Shown: positions 44,948 through 58,800, counted from the first letter of the stretch. The stretch: 64,000 nucleotides of DNA from Gracilariopsis chorda (GCA_003194525.1 NBIV01000052.1:280369-344368), one strand, 5' to 3'. Translations and numbers: made by a program. Notes: generated by a model not told the origin, from the letters alone.

Positions 44948-47311
44948 GCGACAACCCTGACTGATGAATAAAATGCTAGCCAAATGTGCCCTATCAGTTC
45001 TGGTAGAGGTCGCAGTTGCAAGAAGAACAGGAACAGGGGTGGTGCCCGTATAAGTGGACACAGCAAATCATCAAATGATAACGAAAATGATGTTAATGCA
45101 TCAGTTTCAACAACAGTTAATGACCCTACTGGTCGTGCATATGCTGGAAGCAAAAAAGGGTACCATTGCCCCTTCTGTGCGCGTGATGGACACAATCAAG
45201 ACCGCTGTCACTTGAATCCAGAAAATCCTGACAACCACTTGCCACAAGTGATCTTGGATCTGCTGAAGCTCAACTCAGTCGAAAAGCCCAAGCGATCCGG
45301 GAATTCATCACAGAAGGCGTCCAAGGTTGAGATTGCTGGAGTTGCAAGTGAGAAGTCATCAGTGGTACCGCCGGTTATTGATTGCATCAACACATTTGCA
45401 GACAGTAGTGTTACTCTCATTTCTTCTGTTTTGTATCTGATTTCGTACAAAACACACTGATTGACATACCGAATAAGACAATTGAACAAGCAGAAAACAC
45501 CACTGTAACTGCCACCCCACAAGGAGATGTCATACTAACCTTCTTTGATGTTAACCTCAGGTTGTCTGAAATACTGCTTGTTCCGAATCTTGGATATAAC
45601 TTAGTGTCTGTGGGTTGTTTAACTGAGAAGGGTATCCAATCATTGTTCTGTGATAAGGAGTTACGCCTACAACATGAAGATGGGTTTCAGGTTGGACATT
45701 GGTCTCGTCATCATCGCTCCGGTTTATACACCTTGCCCAACCCAATTGAGCGTACGGACATATCCACGATGCCTTCTGCAACGGACGACCGCACAAGTTC
45801 ATTGTGGCATCGCCGATTGGCACATATGACTTAGCATGACCTACAACTAGTTCATGACCATGTCTTCTGAGTCCCAACGATCAAATGCATGGAGGAGCTA
45901 TGTCGGTCATGTGGCCTTGGCAAGGCACATAAGCTACCATTTCTGGGCAAGTTTAAACGAGCCAGAAACGTTGGGGACATTGTCCACTCAGACAATAGGT
46001 GTCCGTCAGTGCCATCATTCCCAGACCGATTCCGCTATGCATCTGGATTTGTGGATGATCACTGGCGATACGCAGTACTTGGTTTCATGTTGCAAAGGTG
46101 TAAGATCGGTGAAGTGTTATTAGTTGTGAGGAAGAAGCTCAAACAGCTTGGAATTGAGCATGTGCTTATTGGAAAACTGCACTCTGACAACGCAGAAGTG
46201 TATATTGCCTTGCAAAAATATCCCAAGAATGGTTTCCAGGAGATATATTTTTCTCCACCATATACCCCAGAACATAATGCTATGTCAGAGCGCATCAATC
46301 GCACTATGGTTGAAATTGCTCGAGCTTTGCTCATTCAAGCAAGTATTCCAGAATGTTTGTGGTCGTACGTCCTAACACACGTGATTTATGTTCGCAATAG
46401 AGTGCCACACTCCACGACTGGCATGACTCCATATGCCCTACTGACTGAGATTAAGCCTTCTTTGACGTATATCGGAGTATTCGGATGTGCCGCATACCTA
46501 TTAAAAATGAATCCGGACACCAAGTTCGGGTCTCGTGCACTTGAGGGAGTGTACTTGCAGACTCTTGAGCATGGTGTTTACGAGGTCCTAGTTAATGATG
46601 AACACGATATTCCTCGAGTAGTAAGGTGACGTCATGTCACCTTTGATGAGTCTAAGTTCTCTGGTGCACCATATCTTAGCAAGTATATGGATGACGAGAG
46701 TACATCAGATTATACTTATAGTTCTTAGGATGATATGGATGCCCTCAGCTCAGATGAGTTCTCTGTTGACGATGTTGAGGACGTCATGTCCACCTCAGAG
46801 AATGCTACCATAGACCACCCTGAGGCAGCTACAGACATCATGGTTGACCCTACAACATCAAATATTGATGATGCCGAGCACAGTTCTAGTGGTGAATAGG
46901 GGTCAAATGACGATGAAGGTGACATTGAACAAGTAAATGATGACTCTGAGTCACAGTCACGCCATCCTCGTCATACCAGGCGTGCACCACAACTCTGGTG
47001 GCATATGGCCGGCACGGCCATATCTGAGCTTGAGGTTACCACAAGTGATGATCCCTCACTCAAAGAAGCACTGTCTGCAACCCCACTTGAAAGAGAGAAA
47101 TGGCGGCATGCTATTGATGACGAGTTGACACCTTTAGAAGACAAGGCTACATGGGTTTTGGATGACTCACCAAAGTCCCAGCCCCTACCAATGCATGTCA
47201 TACTGAAGGTGAAACGTGATGCAGACGACTCCGTTGACCGATTTCGAGCTCGAATACTGCCTGGAGGCAACCACCAGATACATGGTGAGGACTACTTAGA
47301 GACGTATTAAC
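44948..47311 (+). pseudogene. Copia A2: gag C-terminus, protease, integrase, RT start
   Basis: The copy resumes gag at the segment ATTLTDE of the A2 family, with knuckle HCPFCARDGHNQDRC near 45,170. The protease motif is altered (DSSVTLIS where relatives have DSGATSHF). The integrase is good: LWHRRLAHMT near 45,800, then 246 clean codons at 45,889-46,629 with HSDNRCPSVPSF, LHSDNAEVYIALQ and MSERINRTMVE. The acidic linker and RT N-terminus (SPKSQPLPMHVILKVKRDA) follow to DYLETY, where LTR-A at 47,312 cuts it. Confidence 0.83.
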
Positions 47312-48103
47312 TGTTGATGTTGGCACATGGTCGAATTCCTGGAAGCCCTAGGACGTCATGGTAGACTACTTGGAAATAAAGTTGCATATAACGGTGGGCA
47401 CTTTTTGAGCACCTCCGTTGCAAAAGCGCATATGCGCGTGTGCTCGAACTCAACGTGAAACGGGCTTATGATTGGCTACTGCATTTGCCCATATGCACTA
47501 CGTGGTGTACAGTGGTATACATTGTATGGGTCGTGGGCACAGCATGGACCACTTGGCATAATGGTAATGGACAACGTAAATAAGATTCTGTGTGGCTGCA
47601 TTGGTTCACAGGGACATCACGTTGCGGCAGACGTGTGATTGTGTGTGCCAGCCCGTGCACCCCACGCAATGGACTTAGGTTATCGATATGGATACAGTGT
47701 CATGTGAACTTGTGCATTGTCATGATCATGATGACGCAAGTAAGTCATTGTACAGGGCTGTGACATGCTGGCACATTGTTGTCATGGTTGTTTTACTTAC
47801 TGTGCTTCGTTGGCATGTGCTGGAATATATTTATGCATGTTTGTAGTGAATTGTCACCAGTTTGTGCAACCCTTATTGTGTTATGTTTGAATATGATTGG
47901 TAGTACTGGCTTTCCGCACTTAGTGATTAGGGTTTTTCATTTATCTGTAGTGCACTCTAGTGGTGCTATATAAGTTGCAAATGTTTCATCTCCAAGTAAA
48001 CGACCCCAAGGCTGACAACCTTCACGCTTGATTTTACTTCTTTCTTTCTTTCTCATTTCAGTCGAAGCCCAACTTCATCTGTCACCTTCATTTATCATCA
48101 TCA
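47312..48103 (+). repeat. LTR-A, 5' LTR of a copia A element (792 bp)
   Basis: It starts TGTTGATG, has the ATGATTGGCTACTGCA block near 47,468 and a TATA box (gctatataagttgc, about 47,967), and ends CATCATCA next to AATTATGGGCCCAGAGCG (48,104-48,121), the half-tRNA-Met primer-binding site. Confidence 0.87.
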
Positions 48104-48866
48104 AATTATGGGCCCAGAGCGTCGACATATTGCAGACGTCGCTCTTATTCAACTTTCTTTTGTTTTCGCGTTGCACATATTGTGGAGACCTAGTTGCAGA
48201 GGTGAAAGTAGGCAATGCGTTCAGGGACTTTTCTCTGCTAAACCAACCTGTGCCTGTTCCAATCCCTGTTTCTTTGGTTTCAGCGCACAAAGATCGGGCT
48301 AATATCTGGCAAGAGACCAGCAGGGGCTAACTGGTGAAAGCATATCGCACTTATAAGTCACCTCCCTGAGACGTTTCCTACGAATTGAGCACCCTGATCT
48401 CGAAGTGCGCAGAGTAGGGCAGGTCGAAGAAAATAGCACCTCGGACCTGAAGAGAGCATCCAGGGTCCAGGGGTTCAACCCTTAGGGTAGTGGACGTAGT
48501 TTCTCCTGTCAGTGCGCCCAATTTAAGGAAGTTTCATATATTTCTTTCTTTTCCGAGTGTGCTTCAGAGCTGCTCGTGAGGACACTCCGGGTGTAGAGGA
48601 CCCGAGCTCCACCTGTGATTCGCGTACCAGACGCGTCTGGACGAGCGTTGAGACTTGTTCACACGGTCTCTGCTGCCACCCTTGCTGTTTAGTGTTGAGA
48701 TTACTCCACTGCCGTACTCTTTTCTTAGTGTGATCTCAGCCACAAAGTTTGCCTGATCATCCGATTCAACACATTCCCTCTTTGGAAATCGATTTCCGAG
48801 AAGCATTGAGTCCCTGACTCTGCTTCGCAACATATATTCATTGGTGTTTCAGCTCCTTCTGGAACT
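48104..48866 (+). other. Primer-binding site and leader of copia A
   Basis: The primer-binding site is followed by the leader. The shared motif is at 48,473-48,520. No coding frame is recognised. Confidence 0.72.
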
Positions 48867-51800
48867 ATTTCAGACTTCGAAGTTGAGACTGAAACTAATT
48901 ATGGTGTGAAAATCCCACGCTTTCATGGTAAGCGTGGTGAGGATTATAGATTATGGCGACATCGACTTCGTGCAGTGTGTCGCATTAAAAGTGTCTGGAA
49001 TGTAGTGGCGTCAACTCTGGATGAGTCATCGAGTGCTACATTGACTCAAGATTCAACTTCCAGTGCTGCTCCGAGCAGTTCCCGACTCATGGAAAAACGC
49101 AAAAAGGCATGTGCAATCATCATCTGTGAACTTGGAGATGCGCCCATACGCGTTTTTATGGATGTGGACGATGATCCTGGCCGGATGGTGAAACTATTAG
49201 ATGCACGTTATGCATCCAATCGAACCGTACCTCGTATCCCTGTACGGACTCAACTGTTCCAAATGTCGTATAATGGCCAAAATATGTCGGAATATGTGGA
49301 TCAGTTTGTTACGTTATTCTCACAATTGGACCGAATGGGGAAGGACGCTGCCATTCCAGAGTCACATAAGGCTCCAATGCTGTTGGCTTCTATTGATCCC
49401 AACTGCTCACTAGATTCAAGTGCTGCGGCACTTAGGACTAAGGAGATCTCGGAACGAACGTGGGATTATGTGGCAACTACTTTGATTGACGAGTAAAACG
49501 CTCGTCTATATGGTTCTACCAGTTCCAGTCGTGGTCGTAACCGCAAAAAGAACCGAGGTAAGGGCAGTGGCCGTCAATTTGCACGCAGGGGAATGTCAAA
49601 TGGGGACGAATATGATGGTAATACATCAGATTCCAACTCCAATTTCGAATCCAATGGGCGTGCGTATGCTGTGGCTAGTAAAAACGGTTATCATTGCACT
49701 TTCTGCGACCACGAGGGCCATACACAGGACTGATGCCACATGAACCCTGACAATCCGGAGAACTGTTTACCGAAACTGATCTTGGACCAACTCAAAGCTA
49801 GTTCTGCTGACAAGTCCAAACCCCCTTGGAGAGCCACAAGAAGAGGATCCAAGATCGACATCGCCGGAATGGGTGTCGAGAAGTCTACGGTGCTTCCATC
49901 TGCGTCTAATGGATTGAAACCCTATGCAAAAAGGGGAGCCCCCTCCCGTTTATTTTGTTCCGCATCTGGGTTTGTACCCAACACATTGGTTGATGTATCT
50001 CAGAGGTTTATTGAGCTTGCTGACAACACCACAGTCGCCGCCACTCAACAAGGAGATGTTTTACTGCCCTTTGTCGAGGCTAACCTGCGATTGACAGATG
50101 TACTGCTCGTACCAGATCTTGGATACAACTTGGTGTCTGTTGGTCGTATGGACGATAAAGGCATTCAATCCATGTTTGGTACAAGTGAGGTTCGCCTTAC
50201 ACATGAAGAAGGGTTTGAAATTGGATGTAGTCAATGAGACATTAGCTCTAGGTTGTACACGCTGCCACGTCCAATCGAGCATACCGATCACACAACGCTC
50301 CTATCTGCCAAAGACTTAGACCTCACAAAGCTGTGGCACCGACGACTTTCACATATGAACTCACGAGACCTTGAAAAGGTACACGAGCAAGTCGATGGAG
50401 TCCCAAAGCTAAAGCAGATGGAGGTGAGACATTAGCTCTAGGTTGTACACGCTGCCACGTCCAATCGAGCATACCGATCACACAACGCTCCTATCTGCCA
50501 AAGACTTAGACCTCACAAAGCTGTGGCACCGACGACTTTCACATATGAACTCACGAGACCTTGAAAAGGTACACGAGCAAGTCGATGGAGTCCCAAAGCT
50601 AAAGCAGATGGAGGAGGTATATCGGCCGTGTCGACTGGGCAAGGCGCATAAACTTCCGTTTTTGGGAAAATTTAAACGAGCAAAAGAGGTTGGACACATT
50701 GTGCTCTCGGATACCCTTGGTCCTTTGCTACCATCGTTTCCTGATAGTTTTCAATATGCGTCTGCGTTCATCGATGACCGTTCCCGGTATGCTCTGCTCG
50801 GCTCCATGTTGCATAGGTCTGAGATTGGTGATGTGTTTCTGAGGATAAGGCAGACGATCCAGCAGCTTGGAGGAGAGCATGTGCTTGTTCAGAATTTGCA
50901 CTCCGACAATGCAGAAAAGTACATTGCGGTACAAGAAAATCTTGCCAATGATCTGCAGGGAACGTCGTTCTCAGCTCCTTATACCCCGGAACATAACGCC
51001 ATTGCTGAGTGCATCAACTGCACTATGGAAGCAACGGCTCGAGCTTTGCTGATTCTGGCCAACTTACCAGAATTCTTATAGCCGTATGCATTAAAGTACG
51101 TTATATATGTTCGCACTAGAGTTCCCCACTCTACCACTGGCTTGACTTCGTACCTATTAGTGACTGGTATTAAGCCGTCGTTGAAGTACGCTAGAGTTTT
51201 TGGATGCGCAGCGTATGTATTGAAAATGAACCCGGACACTAAGTTCGAGTCTTGCGCACTTGAGGGAGTATACTTGAAGACTCTAGAGCATGGTCTTTAC
51301 GAGGTTCTGATCACTGCTGACTGTGAGATTCCTCGAAGTGTGAGGTCCCCGCATGTCACTTTTGATGAATCCACATTCCCTGGGGCCCCATATCTCACAA
51401 ATTACATGGTTGACGAAAGTGCATCAGACATTGACTATTGTAGGGCTGGGTACGACGGCTGTAGTGAAAGCTCAGATGAGTTCTCACTTGATGGTGTCAA
51501 AGATCTTTGGCCTCTCGCAGAAATTAGTACAACAGATGCACTGGATCATCCCGCAGAAACTGTGCCGCCACCTACATATGTTATTTTTAATGTGAAACGT
51601 GATGCAAATGCTGGATTTGACCGATTCAGAGCTCGGATCGTAGCCGGAGGAATCCACCAGACATATGTTCAGGATTATATGGAGACTTGTGCAACAGTTT
51701 TGTCTTTCAACTTGGGTGGCATGTTCCTATACGTTATGTTATGCATGCAAATGCATATGGCACTGGTTAACATTAAGACTACATTCCTGAATGGTGACCT

Positions 51801-52560
51801 GAAGGAAGACGTTTGGGTAATGTCTCCATGTGGTATCCCTGGACTGAAGTCTCGATGCTACAAACTGCTAGAGGCCATATATGGGCTCAAGCAGGCTCAC
51901 CTTGCGTGGCACACAAAGTTCAGTGCTGACATTAAAGGCTTAGGATTTGAATAAATGCCTAGTGCGCCATGTGTGTTTTGACGGAAGTTGACCAGTAACA
52001 TCTATGCATACATCCTGGTACACGTGGAACACCTGCTCATCTTTACGCCAAGTGCTGAAGAACGGTCCCAAATCTTGGAGGAGCTCACAACATTGTATGA
52101 TCTGAGGGTTAAAGATCGTGTCAGACTCTACCTAAGTGTTGAGTTTACCTGGCACATGGACTCCAATGGGGAGCTACTGGGTGTAAAACTCACTCAACAC
52201 ATATATACCGAGCGATACTGCGCAGGTTTGCACTGCGGAGTTCGAAACCAGCACCACGCCTTATGGTGGAACCGTTCTTTACTTCATTTGATGTTGAGGA
52301 GGACAAGTCGCCTCGTGATGTTCAATTGTATCAGCAGATGATCAGGTCTCTGTTGTACTTGGCATTACGTATGCGTTTGAAAATTTTGGCTTTTGTTGTT
52401 ATACTGGCGCGCTTCCAGAATGCTCCTCTTGCATACTGCCATCGAGTAGCCAAACGTGTGTTACGATACCTACGTGGTACTCGTGATCACGGTTTAGTGT
52501 ATCGGCATGGACGTGTATGTTTAAATGCTCTTGTAGACTCTCATTTTGCGAGTGATATAT
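48867..52560 (+). pseudogene. Copia A gag-pol through RNase H, decayed
   Basis: The start codon is ATT in place of ATG (48,867). Gag is clean at 48,906-49,496, then TAA replaces Tyr in DEYNAR. Protease has lost its active site (KRGAPSRLF for DSGATSHLF). A 190-bp tandem duplication disrupts the integrase zinc region at 50,235. The integrase core is readable to 51,081 and its end to about 51,480. Part of the acidic linker is deleted, so the text passes quickly to RT (PPPTYVIFNVKRDAN, 51,560). RT continues to 52,341, with LVHVEHLLIF where YVDD should be, and RNase H begins at 52,400 and is cut by LTR-B at 52,561. Confidence 0.83.
50235..50615 (+). repeat. 190-bp direct tandem duplication in copia integrase
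   Basis: The unit starting tgagacattagctctagg at 50,235 is followed without spacer by a copy at 50,425 that I cannot distinguish by eye. It encodes the LTKLWHRRLSHMN zinc region. As 190 is not a multiple of three, it shifts the frame. Confidence 0.93.
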
Positions 52561-53281
52561 CGCAACACACGCGGGTAATGAAAACAAAAGGGAAGAAATA
52601 AAGGGAGGAAGAAGAAATAAGAAAGTAAAACACGGAAGGTTGTCAGCCTTAGTCGACCAGTTTACTCGACGCCAGGCAAAGCTAATCTAGATATACCCTA
52701 CTGCACACACTTCACCGTCGTCGCAGCAAGCGACGGCGGTGGTCGCACCATTACACTACACGTTATTCGTGTGTGCAGGTGTACACGAAAAGAGCGCGCA
52801 ATCTAGAGGGTCACAATTTCAAATAACTCAATCAATCAATGCAGCAAATCCATTGCCAGTCCCTTGATCTGGAAGCAGCTCCAAAAAATCAACAATTTCC
52901 ATCCTGGCACTCCAACCCCTCAGCGCAGCCCACAAACGCACATTGTCCCAAATCTCCCAATACAGCTCCCATTCGCATCTTCAGCATTGCAGCACAACCG
53001 TCTACTGCGCGCACACTTGGACCAACCACATTGCTCCACTTGTGCATATCTACAATCCAGTACCATACACTCCATAACACTTGTACGGTATACAATGCAT
53101 ATAGCATTTTCACTAGCCAATCACATTGCCGTTTCACGTTGTGTTTGAGCAGAGGGGCATATGCGCTTTTGGAGCAAGGGGCTCCAAACGTGCCCATCGT
53201 CCCCTAAAGGTTTGGTTTTAGACCAAGCTGAGACCTTCTGTGGGGGTTGGCCAGGCAGTCGACCACTTCTAAAGTTCAACA
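52561..53281 (-). repeat. LTR-B, 3' LTR of the second copia B element
   Basis: On the minus strand it starts TGTTGAAC at 53,281 after the tract gagaaggag and ends about GTGTTGC at 52,561. It aligns with 15,568-16,304. Its left flank is a copia A RNase H gene, so the B element inserted there. Confidence 0.8.
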
Positions 53282-54209
53282 CTCCTTCTCGAGTTCCTGT
53301 CCAACACCAAGACGTTTGAGAATTGCATTAACACTCATACGTCCCAATGGCTTGGTGAGTAAATGGGCATCGTTCAGCTCACTTGGGACGTATTGAACAC
53401 TAATCACATTGTCTCTTATAAGATCTAGGATAAAGTGAACCTTTACATCAATGTGCTTAGCACGACTAGAAGGGCACCTTTCCCCACCAGCCCACTCCAA
53501 TGCGCACTGGTTGTCGAAGTGTAGAGGAACCAAACTTTTCACGTCAAAGCCCCATTCTCGTAGCACACGAGCAACCCATGCCACTTCTCGTGCAGCCAAA
53601 GTCAGAGCATAGTACTCCGCCTCGCCAGTTGATAGCGCAACTGACGCTTGTTTTCTACCACCATACCAGCAGGTTGCTGACCCAAGTTTACCGATATACC
53701 CGGACATCGACTTCCGACTCGTAGTCTCTCCAGCGTAGTCAGAGTCCAGAAAACCATGTAGACCTAGCGATCCAGGCCTGTAGCATAGCCCATGCTGTTG
53801 CGTTCCACACAGATATCTGAGCACACGCTTCACAGCTTTTTGAAACCAAGCAGTAGAAGCACTCTGAAAACGAGCCAGGATGAGAACTGGAGCCAGTATA
53901 TCCAACCTAGTCCGTAGTGCCATGTACAGCAGAGACCTGATCATCTGCTGGTACAGCTGCACATCCATTGGTGATTTGCCTTCCTCCGTTGCTAGAGATG
54001 TGAAGAAGCACTCCACCATAGGGCTAGGTACTGGCTTTGCGTTCTGGAGACCAAATCGTCGGGGTATACTTTCAATATACAGCGACTGTCCCAGCTTGAC
54101 ACCAAGGAGTTGTCCGGCTCTACCTATCTTCCATGACAGCTCCACGCCAAGTTACAGAGTGATTCGGTTCTCAATGCGAAGGTCATAGAGTGTTTTGAGC
54201 TCCTCCAAC
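53276..54209 (-). pseudogene. Copia B RT end and RNase H (5' part missing)
   Basis: A 289-codon open stretch (54,145-53,276) covers the RT connection (PRRFGLQNAKPVPSPMVE) and a complete RNase H: DSDYAGETTSRKSMSG, STGEAEYYAL and FDNQCALEW, with the copia-specific LTKPLGR near the end. It stops ELEKEC, the stop codon TGA being the fourth to sixth base of the LTR. Upstream, RT reads to EELKTLYDLRIENR and is cut at 54,209 by the LTR-A of the next element. The stretch itself is undamaged, but the gene is truncated. Confidence 0.87.
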
Positions 54210-55022
54210 TGTTGATGTTAGCACATAGTCGAGTGCCTGGTAGTCCTGGGACATCGTAAAGCAACACTTGGAACCAAAGTTTGATATAACGGAGGGCTGT
54301 TTTTGGGACCTGCTCTACAAAAGCGCATATGCGTGTGTTCTCAAACCCAACGTGAAACGGGCATATGATTGGCTACTGCAAATACTCATATGCAACGTAT
54401 TGGCTACAAGTGTTATGCATTCTATGGGTCCTGGGCACGGAACTGGCCACTTGGCATAAGGTGAATGGGCATGGTACTGAAGAATATGTGTGGCTACATG
54501 TGGTTTACAGGTATATGGAAGTGTGTCATGTGTGCGCTTGTGCAAGTAAGCACGTGCCATGCACGCAACACACCTAGGGTATGTACATGGATGCGGTGGC
54601 ATGTGTATTTGTGCTTTGTCATTGTCATGATGATGCGAGGTAGTGTGTATACAGTGCTGCAGCATGCTGGCACATTGTTGGCATGTCCGGTTCACTTATT
54701 GTGCGTTGTTGGCTGCTTGGTTCACTTGGTGTGCGTGGTTGCAATGTGTTGTAATGTTGTTATGCCTGGTTGTACTAAGCTGTAATCAGTTTGTGCAACC
54801 CTTATTGTGTTATGTTTGATTATGATTGGTAGTATTGGGTGTCCCCACTTAGTGCTGTAGGGTTTTCTTGTAGTGGAAGTGCGAAGTAGATGTGCTATAT
54901 AAGACTCTGAAGTCGCAGTACCAAGTAAACTCGGCCCTAAGCCTGGCAACCATCACTCTTTATTTCCTTTCTTTCTTTCCTTTTTCATTTCCGCCGAAGC
55001 CCAACTATCGTTTACATCATCA
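54210..55022 (+). repeat. LTR-A, 5' LTR of the A2 element (813 bp)
   Basis: It starts TGTTGATG and ends CATCATCA, with the ATGATTGGCTACTGCA block near 54,365, the ATGATTGGTAGTATTGGGTG block near 54,820 and a TATA box (gctatataag, about 54,892). Confidence 0.9.
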
Positions 55023-55813
55023 GGTTATGGGCCCAGAGCGTCGATATTTTCGCAGACGTCGCGCTCTTTTGACTTTCTTTCGTTCGATTCATCGTCTTGC
55101 GCAGATCATCTTTGCGAGTCTTGTGGAAGTACTTGGTGCTGTGGTGAAAGTAGGCAAAGCGTTCAGAGACACCTTCTCTGGTAAGCCGACCTGCGCCTGT
55201 TCCGATCCCGTCTCCATTGCTTCAGCGCACAAGGAAGACCGCGCTATTTTCCTGCAAGTGTCTAGCAGGGGTTAACTGGTGAACGCTTATCGCGACAGCT
55301 ACTAACCTCCCTGGGACGACACGTACGGATTGTAAAGCCCCTCCTTCTGAAGTGCGCAGAACAGGGTAGGTCAAGAAGAATTTCGTACCTCACCTGGAGA
55401 GAGTTACCAGGGTCCAGGGGTTCAACCCTTAGGGTAGCGGAGGTAGTTTCTCCCGTCAGTGCGCCCGCCTTTACGAAGTTACTTTCATTTCCGAGTTTGC
55501 TTCAGAGCTACTCGTGACTCTACTCCGGGCGTAGAGGACCCGACCTCCGCCTGTGATTCGCGTACCAGACGCGTCTGGACGAGCGTTGAGACTTGGTTAC
55601 ACGGTCTCCGCTGGCGCCCTCGCTGTTGAGTTTTGAGATACTCCACTCCAGTTCCCTCCTCATAGTGTGACATCAGCTGCAAGTCAATAGCTGTATCGCG
55701 ATCAGGCATTCATATTAGCTTCTGGTCAACTTTCTAAGCATCGAGTCCCTCACTCTGCTTCATTTTCATTTCATTTGGTTTCATTTTTTGGTGGTTGATC
55801 TCCTTCCGGAACA
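55023..55813 (+). other. Primer-binding site and leader of copia A2
   Basis: GGTTATGGGCCCAGAGCG (55,023-55,040) follows the LTR without spacer. The leader carries the shared motif at 55,421-55,467 and the palindromic CCAGACGCGTCTGG at about 55,566. No coding frame is recognised. Confidence 0.8.
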
Positions 55814-58800
55814 ATGTCTGACTCCGAAGTTGAGTCCGAAACCACCTCTGGTGTGAAGATCCCACGCTTCCATGGTAAGCGAGGTGAAGATTACTCCCTA
55901 TGGCGACACCGTCTACGTGCCGCGTGTCGAATTAAAGGTGTCTGGAATGTGGTTATGTCCAGTTCGGAGGAGTCATCTAGTGCCACAATGACACAAGCGT
56001 CTATTTCTAGTGCGACCCAGACACCCTCCCGTATACTTGCAAAGCGCGAAAAGGCATGTGCAATCATCATTTGTGCACTTGGTGATGCCCCACTGCGTGT
56101 TGTCATGGATGTGGATGATGACCCTGGTCACATGCTTCAACTACTTGATGCGAGATATGCCTCAAACAGGACTGTGTCTCGTATAGCTGTGCAGACTCAG
56201 CTGTTCAGAATGTCATACAAAGGCCAAAACATGTCTGAGTATGTGGACCAGTTTGCCTGTCTGTTCTCGCAGCTGGACCGCATGGGCAAGGATGCGGCTA
56301 TACCTGAGTCTCACAAGGCACCTATGCTTCTGGCCTCTATTGACCCCAACTGCTCTTTGGAGTCAACTGCCGCAGCACTTAGGACCAAGGAGATCTCCGA
56401 ACTGACATGGGACTATGTGGCGACAACCCTGATTGATGAATATAATGCTCGTCAAATGGGTTCAGGTAGTTCCAGTAGAGGTCGTAATCGCAAAAAGAAC
56501 AGGTACAAGGGTGGTGCCCGAATAAGTGGACACAGCAGATCATCGAATGGTAATGAAAATGATGGTAACGCGTCAGATTCGACCACTGTTAACGACCCCA
56601 CTGGTCGTGCGTATGCTGCTGGAAGCAGAAACGGGTACCACTGCACCTTCTGCGACCGTGATGGACATACCCAAGACCGATGTCACGTGAATCCAGACAA
56701 CCCTGACAACCATCTGCCACAAGCAATCTTGGACCAGCTGAGGGTGAACGCAGTTGAGAAGCCAAAGCGTTCTGGGAAGTCATCCAGTAGAGCGTCCAAA
56801 GTTGAGATTGCTGGTGTTGCTAGTGAGAAGTCTTCAGTGGTACCGCCAGCTATTAGTCACATCGACACTTATGCGGACAGTGGTGCTACGTCTCATTTCT
56901 TCTGTTCTGTATCTGCGTTCGTTCCAGACACACTGACTGACATACCAGAGAAGACAATTGAGCTAGCTGACAACACCACGGTGAATGCCACGCAACAAGG
57001 AGATGTCATACTACCCTTCTCGAATGTGAACCTCAGGTTGTCGAAAGTGCTGCTAGTTCCGAATCTTGGATATAACCTAGTATCTGTAGGTCGCTTAGCT
57101 GACAAGGGTATCCAGTCACGGTTCTGTGGTAAGGAGGTAACCCTACAACATGAGCACGGGTTTGACATTGGACGTGGGACTCGTCATAATCGTTCCCGTC
57201 TGTACATGCTACCCAACCCCATTGACCACTGGGATACATCCAAGATGCTTTCTGCAACAGACGACAGCACAAGTACATTGTGGCATCGCAGACTGGCACA
57301 TATGAATGAGTATGACCTACAAAAGGTTCATGAACATGTCGACGGAGTACCAAAACTCAAGTGCATGGAGGAGATATGTCGATCGTGTCGGCTTGGCAAA
57401 GCACATAAACTGCCATTTCTGGGCAAGTTTGAAAGATCTGACAACGTTGGAGACATTGTGCACTCAGACATTATGGGTCCATTAGTGCCATCGTTCCCAG
57501 ATCGATTCCGGTATGCCTCTGGATTTGTGGATGATCACTCGCGATATGCAGTACTTGGGTTCATGATGCATAGGTCTGAGATTGCACCAGTGTTCTTGGG
57601 TGTGAGACAGAAGCTCAAACAGCTTGGAGGAGAGCATGTGCTTATTCGAAAGCTGCACTCTGACAATGCCGAAGAGTACATTGCCTTGCAAGAGAATCCC
57701 AAGAATGGTCTCCAGGAGGTATCGTTTTCTCCACCGTATACCCCAGAACATAATGCCATTGCAGAGCGCATCAATCGCACTATGGGTGAAGCTGCCCGAG
57801 CTTTGCTCATTCAAGCAAATCTTCCAGAATGTTTGTGGTCATATGCACTGAAACATGTTATTTATGTTCGCAATAGAGTGCCGCACTCCACCACTGGCGT
57901 AACACCGTATGTGCTAGTGACTGAAACTAGGGCTTGTTTGAAGTATGTCAGAGTATTTGGATGTGCCGCATATGTATTAAGAATGAACCCGGGCACCAAG
58001 TTCGAATCTCTTGCACTTGAGGGAGTGTACTTGCAGACTCTTGAGCATGGTGTTTATGAGGTCCTAGTTACTGATGACGACGATATTCCTCGAATAGTAA
58101 GGTCCCGTCATGTCACTTTTGATGAATCTAGGTTCCCTGGTGCACCATATCTCGGCAACTATATGGATGACGAAAGCACATCAGATAGTACTTATCATTC
58201 TGAGAACGATATGGATAGCATCAGTTCGGATGAATTCTCTGTTGATGACGTTGAAAACATCATGTCAAACTCAGAAAATGGTACAATAGACCACCCTGAG
58301 GCACCAACAGACATTATGGTTGACCCTGCAACAGTAAACTTTGATACTGCCGAGGACAGTTCGAGTGATGAAGAGCAGTCAAATGACGATGGAGGTGACA
58401 TTGAACAGGAAAATGTTGACTCTGAGTCACAATCACGGTATCCTCGTCGCACAAGGCGTGCACCACAACGCTGGTGGCATATGGCTGGCACTGCCAAATC
58501 TGAGGTTGAGGTGACCACGAGTGATGATCCCACACTAAAGGAAGCACTGTCTGCCACCCCAACTGAAAGCGAGCAATGGCTAAATGCCATTGATGAAGAG
58601 TTGGCATCTTTAGAATACAAGGCTACATGGAGTCCTGATGACTCACCAAAGTCCGAGCCACTACCAACGCATGTCATACTGAAGGTGAAACGTGACGCAG
58701 ATGACTCCGTTGACCGATTTAGAGCTCGAATAGTGGCTGGGGGCAACCACCAGACATATGGTCAGGACTACTTAGAGACGTATGCACCAGTTGTTTCGTT

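Noticed and set aside
19778..44952. An insertion hot spot for LTR-C in copia gag
   Set aside because: Both LTR-C junction pairs touch the same two gag positions, which first looked like target preference. The matching ATGGT/ACCAT duplications and the phase of the frames are explained better by two ordinary insertions followed by one inversion. The third LTR-C element, at 59,009, sits in RT, not gag.
55023..55040. A tRNA gene at the GGTTATGGGCCCAGAG sites
   Set aside because: Only the complement of the anticodon stem-loop is present; acceptor stem, D-arm and T-arm do not follow, so it is a primer-binding site.
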